34,911 bases of DNA from Prevotellaceae bacterium (lineage in GTDB: Bacteria > Bacteroidota > Bacteroidia > Bacteroidales > Bacteroidaceae): assembly GCA_003150315.1 (NCBI GenBank), contig QAML01000057.1, positions 1-34,911 of the forward strand, in the 5' to 3' direction. Of this stretch, positions 25,630-34,911 are shown piece by piece. The notes under the pieces are model-generated. The model searched no databases. It was not told the DNA's origin and saw only the letters and a program-made list of their open reading frames with translations. Positions within the stretch are counted from its first letter, which is position 1; each line of letters begins with the position of its first letter. The translations under genes and the position numbers were made by a program.

Positions 25630-28600
25630 TTATTTTTTGAGTTCGTAGCTGTAGTTCTGTATTTCAACAGGACCTATGAGTCCCGATTCCTGAAGCTCGG
25701 AATCTTTGTTCAGATAAGTGAACGACTGTTTTGTGAAGCGTTCGCTTTCGGGCATGTTCTTTTCGCCTATCAAACGGTTGCGCCAGTTGTTCACAACGTC
25801 CACTTCCAAAGTGTTCACACCTTTCTTGAGATATTTCGTGATATTAAGACGGTATGGCGGTGTCCATACTCCGCCAACTTCTTCGCCGTTTATTTTCACT
25901 TTAGCCATGACCATAACCTTGCCAAGGTCTATGTAGGTCTCGCCTTCGGGAAGCTTGGAAATCTTGAAAGTATTGGTATATATTGCGTGTCCCGCAAAAT
26001 ACTTAATCTTATTGTCCGCATTTTTCGACCAATCGGTAAGAGTTTCGAATGTTTGCGTACTTTCGGGACCGCCTTTGCCTTGTTCAAACGCCACTTTCCA
26101 AGGTGTGGTAATGGTTGTGAGCACTTTCTTCTCGGGATAGTTCACTGAGTTTGCGCTTGGTTGCTCGCTGCCGTTGCGGAACACTATGAATGCGCTCTCG
26201 AGCGGCTCGAGTTTCATGGGAACTTCAACAGTTTTCGAAAGACGGGTGAATTGCGGCAGAGCGCGTACCTCGGCAGTTTGCGGATTCCAAAGTTCGGGAG
26301 TTTTGCCTGCGGCTCTGAACGCTCCGTTAAAGCTTATGGCTTTGTCGCCCTGGTTTGCCACGAAATAAACATCGGCATCCGGAAGGCTGCGATGAAGGAA
26401 CGTAATGGGAAGAGTGGGATCGTTGCTCTTGAAGTCGGGTACGACATTCATGTCAGCCATAACTTCTTCGATTGATGCCTGAGGATAAACTTTGCCTTTG
26501 CCGTATTGTATCACGCGATTGAAGTATTTTTCTCCTCCCCACATCTTTGTGGCAATTTCGGAAACCTTCTTGTCAGCCTCGGGATAGTTTTGCAAACTCG
26601 GACTCTTCTCGGGTTTCGGACCAATTATGGTCAGACCGTTCTTTACAAGCTCTTGAAGTTTGGCAAGAAACTCCGGACGCATCGTGTTTTGCGGTGGCAA
26701 CACGAGAACACGGTATTTCATTCCGCCGTCAATGGCAAGCTGACCGTTTTCAACGCGACCGCTTTTCTCAATAACCTCTGCATTTATGAAATCATAGGAA
26801 TATCCTTGCGGAATTTCGGGATTTCGTATTCCCGTCATCTTAGGTGCGTCCTCGCCTATATAATATGCAACATCGGCAACGTAATATCCTTGTTGCAGCA
26901 TATAGTTGCAGCGTTTGATATATTTGTTAAAGACATCAAGTTGTGAGAACCATGTGTTAAGACGATTGAATTCGTTTCCGAAAGGAGCGTTTATACCCGG
27001 CGCGTTATCGTCAGGTTGCTGAATGTAAAGGTGATAAAGAGTATTGTTTATGCCTTCTGCAAAAAACTTGTCGCCTCTTTGTTTCATTTCTCCGGGGTAG
27101 CGTGAAAAATCAGGACCACCGCATGTAAAAGATTCCGCCCATACGCGACGTTTTCCGTATATATGTCCGCACGAAGATGCTATTCTGTTTTCAATATCGC
27201 CGAGGTCTCCTGCGCTCCAGAACTCTCCTGCTATTTCATCGCTTTGTCCTCCGTATTGCAAGAACTCTCCCGGGAATCCCCAATGCCCGTAACATTCGAG
27301 CCAAGTGGTAAGTCCGTGTTCGTTACTTATCTTCTTTAATCCGCCAACATACTCGTAGCTCACCATATCTGCGATAAGACGGCGAACATCCCAGAGAAAA
27401 CGGTCGCTTTGGTCTTCGGAATTAACCACATATCCGTAGAAAGTGGGAATGAAAGGCACTGGATCGTAACCGTAACGCTTCTTGAATTCGGGAATCATCT
27501 CGTCAGTCCAGTTTTGTCCGCCTGTTTCGTAACTGTCTTCTACCACAATTTTGAATGTCTTGCGATCTTGAGGCGGTATGCGGCGCATAATTTCTCCGAG
27601 AAAGGCATCAAAGTGCGAGGCAATGTGTTTCTTGCTCATCTTGTCGGTTTCATATCCCGTTGCTTCGGGAGTGGCGGGAGCGTTGGTGGTTCCCGTGGGG
27701 CGCATGGCGGTACGCAGAATCACCCATTTGCCTTTTGGCGCATTCCAAGTCAGTACTCCGTCCTTGAAATTCTCTGTAAGGTCGATAACCTGATTGGTTT
27801 TCATCACAAGTTTAGCATCGCTGCATTCGCTTGAAGGCTTCCACATGTAATCATACCAGAAAGGGTGGGGCGTTTGCCACATCTTTTCCAAAGTTTTTTC
27901 GGCATAGCTGTCCACAACCGGGTTTTCGGAAAGAGTGATATTCTTGAATTTGTCCTGATCTCCGTTGAAAACAAGACGGAAATCGCTTGAAGTTGTCTCC
28001 GGAACCGATGCTGCGATGGGCGCAAAGGGTACGAAGCCGACATTAAGTTCCGCATTGCGACGATCAAGAGTAATGTTGCGTATAAATTTATACTCGTTGT
28101 CAATTTTTGCATACAATGCCGCAGTGTTCAAAAAGGTATTGCCTTTGCATTCAAAGGTTATGCTTCTCACGGTGGCGGGTTTGTCGCTGTGGAAGTCTAT
28201 TGTCTTTGCGCTGCCAATCTCTTGCTGGGCTTTGAAGCTTGTTGGTGTTTCGAGGTCGGGGAATGCAAGAACTTTTACGTCCTCTGCTTCTTTGCCCACT
28301 TCGGGGAGTTTTATTTTCAAGAGCTTGCCTCCCGTTACGTTTGTGCGCGATTCGGCAAGATATCTCATAGCTTGGTTGGGTTTAACCCAAGGTCCGCCGC
28401 TCTGACTCCATCCCGGGCAGTTGAATATGCCTACTTCTATGCCGAGGTCGCCTGCTGTTTTGAGCGCGGTGTGCAAAACTTCCCACCATTCCGGCGAATA
28501 GAATTTCACTTTTCCATAGGCTATGTCGTTGCTGCCTATGTTGCCAATCTGCACACGGTTTATGCCTACGCGCTTCATGGCTTGAAGATCTTTTACAACG

Positions 28601-28788
28601 CCTTCTTTGGAAATGTTGTCGGACATCCAGTACCAGTAAACCGCTATCTTTTGCGAATCGGGGATACAGCGGAATGTTGACTCCATTGTATTTATGGACG
28701 CTTGCTTAAATTGTGCGCAGGCGTTGCTTGCTGCCAAGAACGAGATGCCTGAAAGGGCTACTGTTTTGGCTATGTTTTTAAGCTTCAT
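25630..28788 (-). CDS. GH106 alpha-L-rhamnosidase
   Basis: A 1052-residue secreted enzyme of the glycoside hydrolase family 106 type that removes alpha-linked L-rhamnose from glycans such as pectins. It has a signal peptide (about 1-25). The N-terminal barrel carries VYWYWMSDNISKEGVVKDLQAMKRVGINRVQIGNIG and GDLGIEVGIFNCPGWSQSGGPWV, strongly typical of this family. Further landmarks are FKIVVEDSYETGGQNWTDEMIPEFKKRYGYDP and HGLTTWLECYGHWGFPGEFLQYGG, which contribute the acidic active-site residues. The C-terminal beta-sandwich holds AKVKINGEEVGGVWTPPYRLNIT. It lies 16 bp after GH78. Length matches characterised members. Confidence 0.92.
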   Translation of the reverse strand: MKLKNIAKTVALSGISFLAASNACAQFKQASINTMESTFRCIPDSQKIAVYWYWMSDNISKEGVVKDLQAMKRVGINRVQIGNIGSNDIAYGKVKFYSPEWWEVLHTALKTAGDLGIEVGIFNCPGWSQSGGPWVKPNQAMRYLAESRTNVTGGKLLKIKLPEVGKEAEDVKVLAFPDLETPTSFKAQQEIGSAKTIDFHSDKPATVRSITFECKGNTFLNTAALYAKIDNEYKFIRNITLDRRNAELNVGFVPFAPIAASVPETTSSDFRLVFNGDQDKFKNITLSENPVVDSYAEKTLEKMWQTPHPFWYDYMWKPSSECSDAKLVMKTNQVIDLTENFKDGVLTWNAPKGKWVILRTAMRPTGTTNAPATPEATGYETDKMSKKHIASHFDAFLGEIMRRIPPQDRKTFKIVVEDSYETGGQNWTDEMIPEFKKRYGYDPVPFIPTFYGYVVNSEDQSDRFLWDVRRLIADMVSYEYVGGLKKISNEHGLTTWLECYGHWGFPGEFLQYGGQSDEIAGEFWSAGDLGDIENRIASSCGHIYGKRRVWAESFTCGGPDFSRYPGEMKQRGDKFFAEGINNTLYHLYIQQPDDNAPGINAPFGNEFNRLNTWFSQLDVFNKYIKRCNYMLQQGYYVADVAYYIGEDAPKMTGIRNPEIPQGYSYDFINAEVIEKSGRVENGQLAIDGGMKYRVLVLPPQNTMRPEFLAKLQELVKNGLTIIGPKPEKSPSLQNYPEADKKVSEIATKMWGGEKYFNRVIQYGKGKVYPQASIEEVMADMNVVPDFKSNDPTLPITFLHRSLPDADVYFVANQGDKAISFNGAFRAAGKTPELWNPQTAEVRALPQFTRLSKTVEVPMKLEPLESAFIVFRNGSEQPSANSVNYPEKKVLTTITTPWKVAFEQGKGGPESTQTFETLTDWSKNADNKIKYFAGHAIYTNTFKISKLPEGETYIDLGKVMVMAKVKINGEEVGGVWTPPYRLNITKYLKKGVNTLEVDVVNNWRNRLIGEKNMPESERFTKQSFTYLNKDSELQESGLIGPVEIQNYSYELKK

Positions 28789-28804
28789 GATATTTGTGGT
28801 GTTT

Positions 28805-30625
28805 TTATTTGGTTTCGCTTTTTACTATTTCCACTCCCTGCGGTGCCTGAACGTCGGATATAACTTTGCCGTCGGCACCTACTTTGTGTGATATCTTAAT
28901 TACGCCGTAGGGTGTGGGGAATGTTCCTTTTGCCCATTTTAGATTGCCGAGATGTGGTTCTATTGCCACTTTCTTGCATCCCGGTTCCAATACTTTCACT
29001 CCGAGAACGTGTGCGCTAAGCCAGGTGGTGGGACCCGAAGCCCAGCCATGGCAGAGAGAGTGACGGAAACCTTTGTAGCAATAATTGCCGTATGAGCTGT
29101 GAATGTCCACTTTGCCTTCCGGAACAAGCTCGTCAATACGCGCAGCATTCTTTGTCCAATCAAGGTTAAAGTCTTCCCAGAAAGTTGTTGCGCCAAGATC
29201 GAGCATGGCACCCCAATACTGACTCATTATGTCCATTGCTTCGGTGTAATAGCCTGCCAAAGCCAATGCTTCGAGCATATAATATCCGTAGAAGGTGGAG
29301 AAATCTTTTGCTCCGCCGGGAAGTATTGTTTTCTTTGCTGCTTTCTCGGGCGAAATCATGCCTGCTATTGCATTGAGCGATGCTGCTTGTTTCGAGCCGT
29401 TGAAGTCTCGGCGGCATTTTTTCATTTTAGCGGAGATGTCTGAGCATTTCTTTGCCAATTCTGTGTTGCCCCAGATTGTTTCAAGCTTTGCACCGCTGTC
29501 AAAAGCTATCGCCATTAAAGCCTGAAGCCCCGCATCAATTCCTTTGGGATTCTCGGAGGAAGGCCAGTCAAGGAAACGCGCGTTAAGTTTCTCGTAACCT
29601 TTGTCGTCAACATAGTTCATGAGTTGTCCCAAAAGTTCGGTTACGTAGTCTTTTTGCTCGTCAAGATATTTGCGATTGCCGGTGTACATATACCATTGGT
29701 AATGTGTAATCATCCACCAGATTGAGTAGCTCGAAATTGTGCACATCCACTGCGTGGGCTTGAAGTTTTCTTTTGACAGGTCGAGGCTTTTGTTCACCAC
29801 ATCGTTTGCGCCGAACACGGTGGCTATTGTCAGCACTTCGGGATTTATGTCGCCGGTCCACACAAGGCGGTCGCGCTTTATTCCGTCCCAAAGATATTGC
29901 TGCATATTGAGATGTACGGTGTATGCACCGGTTGTCCAAATTTTGTTGAGTCTTTCGTTGTCGCACTCAAATGATCCGAGATAAGGTATGTCTCTGTATC
30001 TGAAAGCCGCACGCACTTCCTGAAGCTGCAGGTCGGTTTCGTCGCCCAGCACGTCTATTCTCACGAAACGGAAACCCGAGTTGCCGCATTCGGCAACGCC
30101 CATTCCGGGGATTTCGAGGGTAAAGTCGCGTAGCGCATGGTCGTTAGTGGCTCCGTTCTTGCCGTCAATTTCGCACATAGCCTCTGAAGCCGATTCGCCG
30201 AAGCGTACTCTCAGTTTCACCTTGTTTGCAGGGGCTCCGCCGGTAACTACCTGGATTCCGCCTTGCAGTTCCGCGCCGAAATCGAACAACATGGAGTTCA
30301 TTCCGCCTTTTCCGTTTTTCAGGTGGCAGAACGAGATGCCTCCCAAGGCTGTTTGTCCGTAATTGTTTTTCAACAGAATACCTTCGTTTTCCATTGTGGA
30401 GCCTCCCGTTGACTGTTTCCACATTATTCGCTTGGGAAGAATGTAGGAAATGACACGTCTGTCGGTTTGCATACTGATTCCTTTCAATGCGGGAATCGAT
30501 GTTTCACAGCACTTCTTTGTGCAGTGCTTCTGGCTGTCCGCGCCGGGGACGCAGTTTTGCGATGTGCCCGGTACAGCAAGCAACGCTGCTGATGACAGGC
30601 AGAGAATTTTGAAAAAATTATTCAT
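28805..30625 (-). CDS. GH78-type alpha-L-rhamnosidase-like protein
   Basis: A 606-residue protein with a signal peptide followed by an unusual Cys cluster (residues 25-40, four Cys). A beta-sandwich (about 60-210), an (alpha/alpha)6 barrel (about 215-530) and a C-terminal beta domain follow. Barrel motifs are DGIKRDRLVWTGDINPE (247-263), ATTFWEDFNLDW and SLCHGWASGPTTWLSAHVLG. In classic GH78 enzymes the first motif reads DxxQRDERLGWTGD with a catalytic Glu. Here the segment is one residue shorter and that Glu is absent, a variant also common in Bacteroidetes relatives as far as I recall, so activity should not be assumed. It is the first gene of the operon. A -7 element at 30657-30664 suggests a leader of about 25 nt. 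Confidence 0.88.
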   Translation of the reverse strand: MNNFFKILCLSSAALLAVPGTSQNCVPGADSQKHCTKKCCETSIPALKGISMQTDRRVISYILPKRIMWKQSTGGSTMENEGILLKNNYGQTALGGISFCHLKNGKGGMNSMLFDFGAELQGGIQVVTGGAPANKVKLRVRFGESASEAMCEIDGKNGATNDHALRDFTLEIPGMGVAECGNSGFRFVRIDVLGDETDLQLQEVRAAFRYRDIPYLGSFECDNERLNKIWTTGAYTVHLNMQQYLWDGIKRDRLVWTGDINPEVLTIATVFGANDVVNKSLDLSKENFKPTQWMCTISSYSIWWMITHYQWYMYTGNRKYLDEQKDYVTELLGQLMNYVDDKGYEKLNARFLDWPSSENPKGIDAGLQALMAIAFDSGAKLETIWGNTELAKKCSDISAKMKKCRRDFNGSKQAASLNAIAGMISPEKAAKKTILPGGAKDFSTFYGYYMLEALALAGYYTEAMDIMSQYWGAMLDLGATTFWEDFNLDWTKNAARIDELVPEGKVDIHSSYGNYCYKGFRHSLCHGWASGPTTWLSAHVLGVKVLEPGCKKVAIEPHLGNLKWAKGTFPTPYGVIKISHKVGADGKVISDVQAPQGVEIVKSETK

Positions 30626-30656
30626 TGATGCTTAGTTTGATTCAGTGATATTTGTG

Positions 30657-30664
30657 CAAATATA
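30657..30664 (-). promoter_or_regulatory. Putative -7 element of the rhamnosidase operon
   Basis: TATATTTG on the minus strand matches TAnnTTTG and lies 31 bp upstream of the GH78 start codon. No TTTG is visible at the -33 position, so the promoter may be weak or need an activator. Confidence 0.5.
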
Positions 30665-30820
30665 ACGAAATTGTATGTTTTTAACCGATGTGTTTGATGA
30701 AAAACATGTTTTTGCACGAATAATGCGCCGCGCGGAGAATGCGAAAGGTGTTTTTGTGTATGTCCGTAACGATTTTGCGGTGCATGAAAACCGTTGTTTT
30801 TTTCGTCCTTTTCCAATGGC

Positions 30821-30944
30821 GAAAAAACACACATGGCTTGTTGTGAAAAATACAAGCCATATATTTTAAAATACAAGGCACTTATTTTAAAATATGTGCC
30901 TTATATTTTTTGTGAAAAACAACTTCTGATTTTCAGATACTTAC
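30821..30944 (-). repeat. R5: intergenic phased-palindrome repeat
   Basis: Half-sites start at 30832 (CATGGCTTG), 30853 (CAAGCCATA), 30874 (CAAGGCACT) and 30895 (TGTGCCTTA), exactly 21 bp apart. The tail hexamer ACTTAC is at 30939-30944, 35 bp after the last half-site. The first pair can form a hairpin with a different arm sequence (GGCTTG with CAAGCC) from the second pair (AAGGCAC with GTGCCTT). On the minus strand the first hairpin is followed by GTGTGTTTTTTC, a good terminator layout. The hexamer side faces the methyltransferase stop, 109 bp away. Confidence 0.9.
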
Positions 30945-31015
30945 AAAAGCGTAAAAATCGCATTGTTTTGATGCCCGCCGGCGCATTGTGAAAAGCTTTT
31001 TCGGACTGATTTTGC

Positions 31016-31037
31016 AACGGCTCTAAATGCCGTTTTT
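31016..31037 (+). terminator. Short plus-strand terminator-like hairpin
   Basis: AACGGC (31016-31021) pairs with GCCGTT (31029-31034) around a 7-base loop, with five Ts ending at 31037 on the plus strand. No plus-strand gene precedes it, so its role is unclear. Confidence 0.3.
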
Positions 31038-31053
31038 GCCGATACTGAAAAAT

Positions 31054-31839
31054 TTATTCAGGTTTCTGAAGCAGGAAAAATGCCGAGGTGGTAAAAAAGT
31101 CGCGAATGTATGGTATCGCTCCCAAACCCTTGAACAGCGTGCGCGGTGTGAGACCGAATTTGGCTTTGTAGTGAGGGTTAATGAACCAAAAGTGTCGGTT
31201 TACGATTGAGAACCCTGCTTTGCGTGCCGTTTTGTCGAAAAGTTCGATGGTTGTGCGTGTTTCGCGTATGTCCATCAGTTCCAACACGTCTTTTTCCTTT
31301 ACGTTGCAGCTTTCCAGAATAATTCTGTAGAGCGGCAGGGGAAGCAGGTGTAAAAACGGGGCATGCGAGCAGAATTTGCTGCGACATATCTGTTGGTGTC
31401 CGCCGAAAGGCATGTACCATGCGGGGAAACCGAAAAACGCAAAACCGCCCGGGCGCAGAAAACGACGGGCTGCCGAAAGAAATCCGAGCTTGTCCGGCAC
31501 ATGTTCTATGACATCGTGGGCAAGAACTATGTCGAATTTCCCGTTAAATTCATCGCTGCATTTACTTGCATCGTTGCAAATGAAAGTGCCGGGCACTCCG
31601 TCCTGGGCAAAAAAGGTCTTAGCCTGTTCTGTGCGCTCCTTCACAATGTCAACTCCCGTTACCTCGCAACCTTTTTCGGCAAAAGGCTCAAGGTTTCCGC
31701 CTTCGCCGCATCCTATCTCGAGAATCTTCATTCCCGGACGGAGCTTGATATGCTTTTCGAGGTATGGTATATAATAGTTCTCGCTTGTGGTAGCCAATTC
31801 ATTGAAATAGCTGCGGCGGTCAAGATGTCTGTTTTGCAT
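31054..31839 (-). CDS. Class I SAM-dependent methyltransferase
   Basis: About 261 residues. SAM-binding motif I is ILEIGCGEGGNLEPFAEKG, followed by the acidic motif VTGVDI and by FDIVLAHDVIEHVPDKLGFLSAARRFLRPGGFAFFGFPAW. This is the methyltransferase type often seen in glycan or lipid modification (UbiG/Methyltransf_11-like). The substrate is unknown. The frame can start at 31872, but a -7 element (31870-31877) overlaps that codon, so I prefer the Met at 31839 (MQNRHLDRRSYF). It is divergent from the LPS-kinase-like gene, hinting that both act on cell-surface polysaccharide. Confidence 0.86.
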   Translation of the reverse strand: MQNRHLDRRSYFNELATTSENYYIPYLEKHIKLRPGMKILEIGCGEGGNLEPFAEKGCEVTGVDIVKERTEQAKTFFAQDGVPGTFICNDASKCSDEFNGKFDIVLAHDVIEHVPDKLGFLSAARRFLRPGGFAFFGFPAWYMPFGGHQQICRSKFCSHAPFLHLLPLPLYRIILESCNVKEKDVLELMDIRETRTTIELFDKTARKAGFSIVNRHFWFINPHYKAKFGLTPRTLFKGLGAIPYIRDFFTTSAFFLLQKPE

Positions 31840-31869
31840 CGGATATTGATATGTTACATTAGTTATTTG

Positions 31870-31905
31870 CAAATTTAATGATTTCGTTGGGAATTGTTAA
31901 CTTTG
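31870..31905. promoter_or_regulatory. Divergent promoter elements between the methyltransferase and LPS kinase genes
   Basis: Two back-to-back -7 elements face away from each other: TAAATTTG on the minus strand (31870-31877) and TAACTTTG on the plus strand (31898-31905), only 20 bp apart. Each therefore sits in the other's -33 zone, so polymerase binding in the two directions should exclude each other. Neither has a clear TTTG at -33. Confidence 0.5.
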
Positions 31906-31953
31906 CCATGTAAAAATAGTGGCAAGGCTCAAATACGTACATACGCATACAAG

Positions 31954-34784
<2,831 letters not shown>

Positions 34785-34821
34785 AATTACGGGGGAAAAA
34801 CAGCGGTTTTTTGAGGCTTTT

Positions 34822-34911
34822 GTAAGTTGTTGAAAATCAGACATCGATTTTGACGAAAAATACAAGGCACTTATTTTAAAATAAGTGCCTTGTATTTTAA
34901 AATATATGGCT
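34822..34911 (+). repeat. R6: intergenic phased-palindrome repeat, inverted, cut by the window edge
   Basis: The hexamer GTAAGT (34822-34827) comes first, then exactly 35 bp, then half-sites starting at 34863 (CAAGGCACT), 34884 (AGTGCCTTG) and 34905 (TATGGCT, cut by the end), again 21 bp apart. Its orientation is opposite to R1-R5, and its neighbour ligA is on the plus strand, so the hexamer again faces a gene's 3' end, 37 bp away. Bases 34862-34911 are identical to bases 1-50. Confidence 0.9.

Larger units (their letters stand above)
30626..31053. other. Intergenic region between the rhamnosidase operon and the methyltransferase
   Basis: This 428-bp region holds the putative GH78 promoter (30657-30664), repeat R5 (30821-30944) and a small hairpin AACGGC/GCCGTT (31016-31034) with a T-run on the plus strand. 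I see no gene here. Confidence 0.5.

Noticed and set aside
23496..30625. Complete polysaccharide utilisation locus
   Set aside because: There is no SusC/SusD pair, sulfatase or hybrid two-component regulator beside the rhamnosidases in this window.

Overview
The window looks like a chromosomal contig from a Bacteroidota species of the order Bacteroidales, possibly Prevotella- or Muribaculaceae-like, though I cannot fix the genus. The signs are Bacteroidetes-type promoters (TTTG at -33 and TAnnTTTG at -7), an outer-membrane beta-barrel protein with an N-terminal carboxypeptidase-regulatory-like domain, GH78 and GH106 rhamnosidases, an RsiV-like lipoprotein, and the order purH-mreB-mreC-mreD-mrdA-rodA. 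Most content is housekeeping. I see no phage, plasmid, transposase, CRISPR, rRNA or tRNA.

Layout. 156-8041 (minus) is a tightly packed operon read dxs, trkA, trkH, manA, an RsiV-like lipoprotein and a secreted esterase, with a clear promoter at 8065-8095. 8628-11118 (plus) is a compact DNA-damage cassette: an AlkD-like glycosylase, a Y-family polymerase and a YolD-like small protein. 11185-12618 (minus) is cardiolipin synthase. 12766-12896 (minus) is a candidate small RNA or leader. 13028-15955 (minus) is a large outer-membrane beta-barrel protein. 16347-22870 (minus) is the cell-shape operon, headed by a purH that encodes only the IMP cyclohydrolase domain. 23496-30625 (minus) is a rhamnose-glycan degradation operon: GH78, GH106, a secreted protein of unknown function and a hotdog thioesterase. 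31054-31839 (minus) is a methyltransferase, divergent from a LPS-kinase-like gene and ligA (plus, 31954-34784).

The most unusual feature is a family of six intergenic elements, R1 to R6. Each complete copy has four 9-bp half-sites at an exact 21-bp period, then exactly 35 bp, then an ACTTAC-like hexamer: 113 bp in every complete copy. The hexamer end faces the 3' end of the neighbouring gene or operon in five of six cases. Read in that gene's direction, the complete copies end in hairpins and a T-run, so they look like operon-end terminator elements, although the 21-bp phasing also suggests protein binding. The window begins and ends inside two copies, and its first and last 50 bases are identical, which suggests the contig was broken at this repeat.
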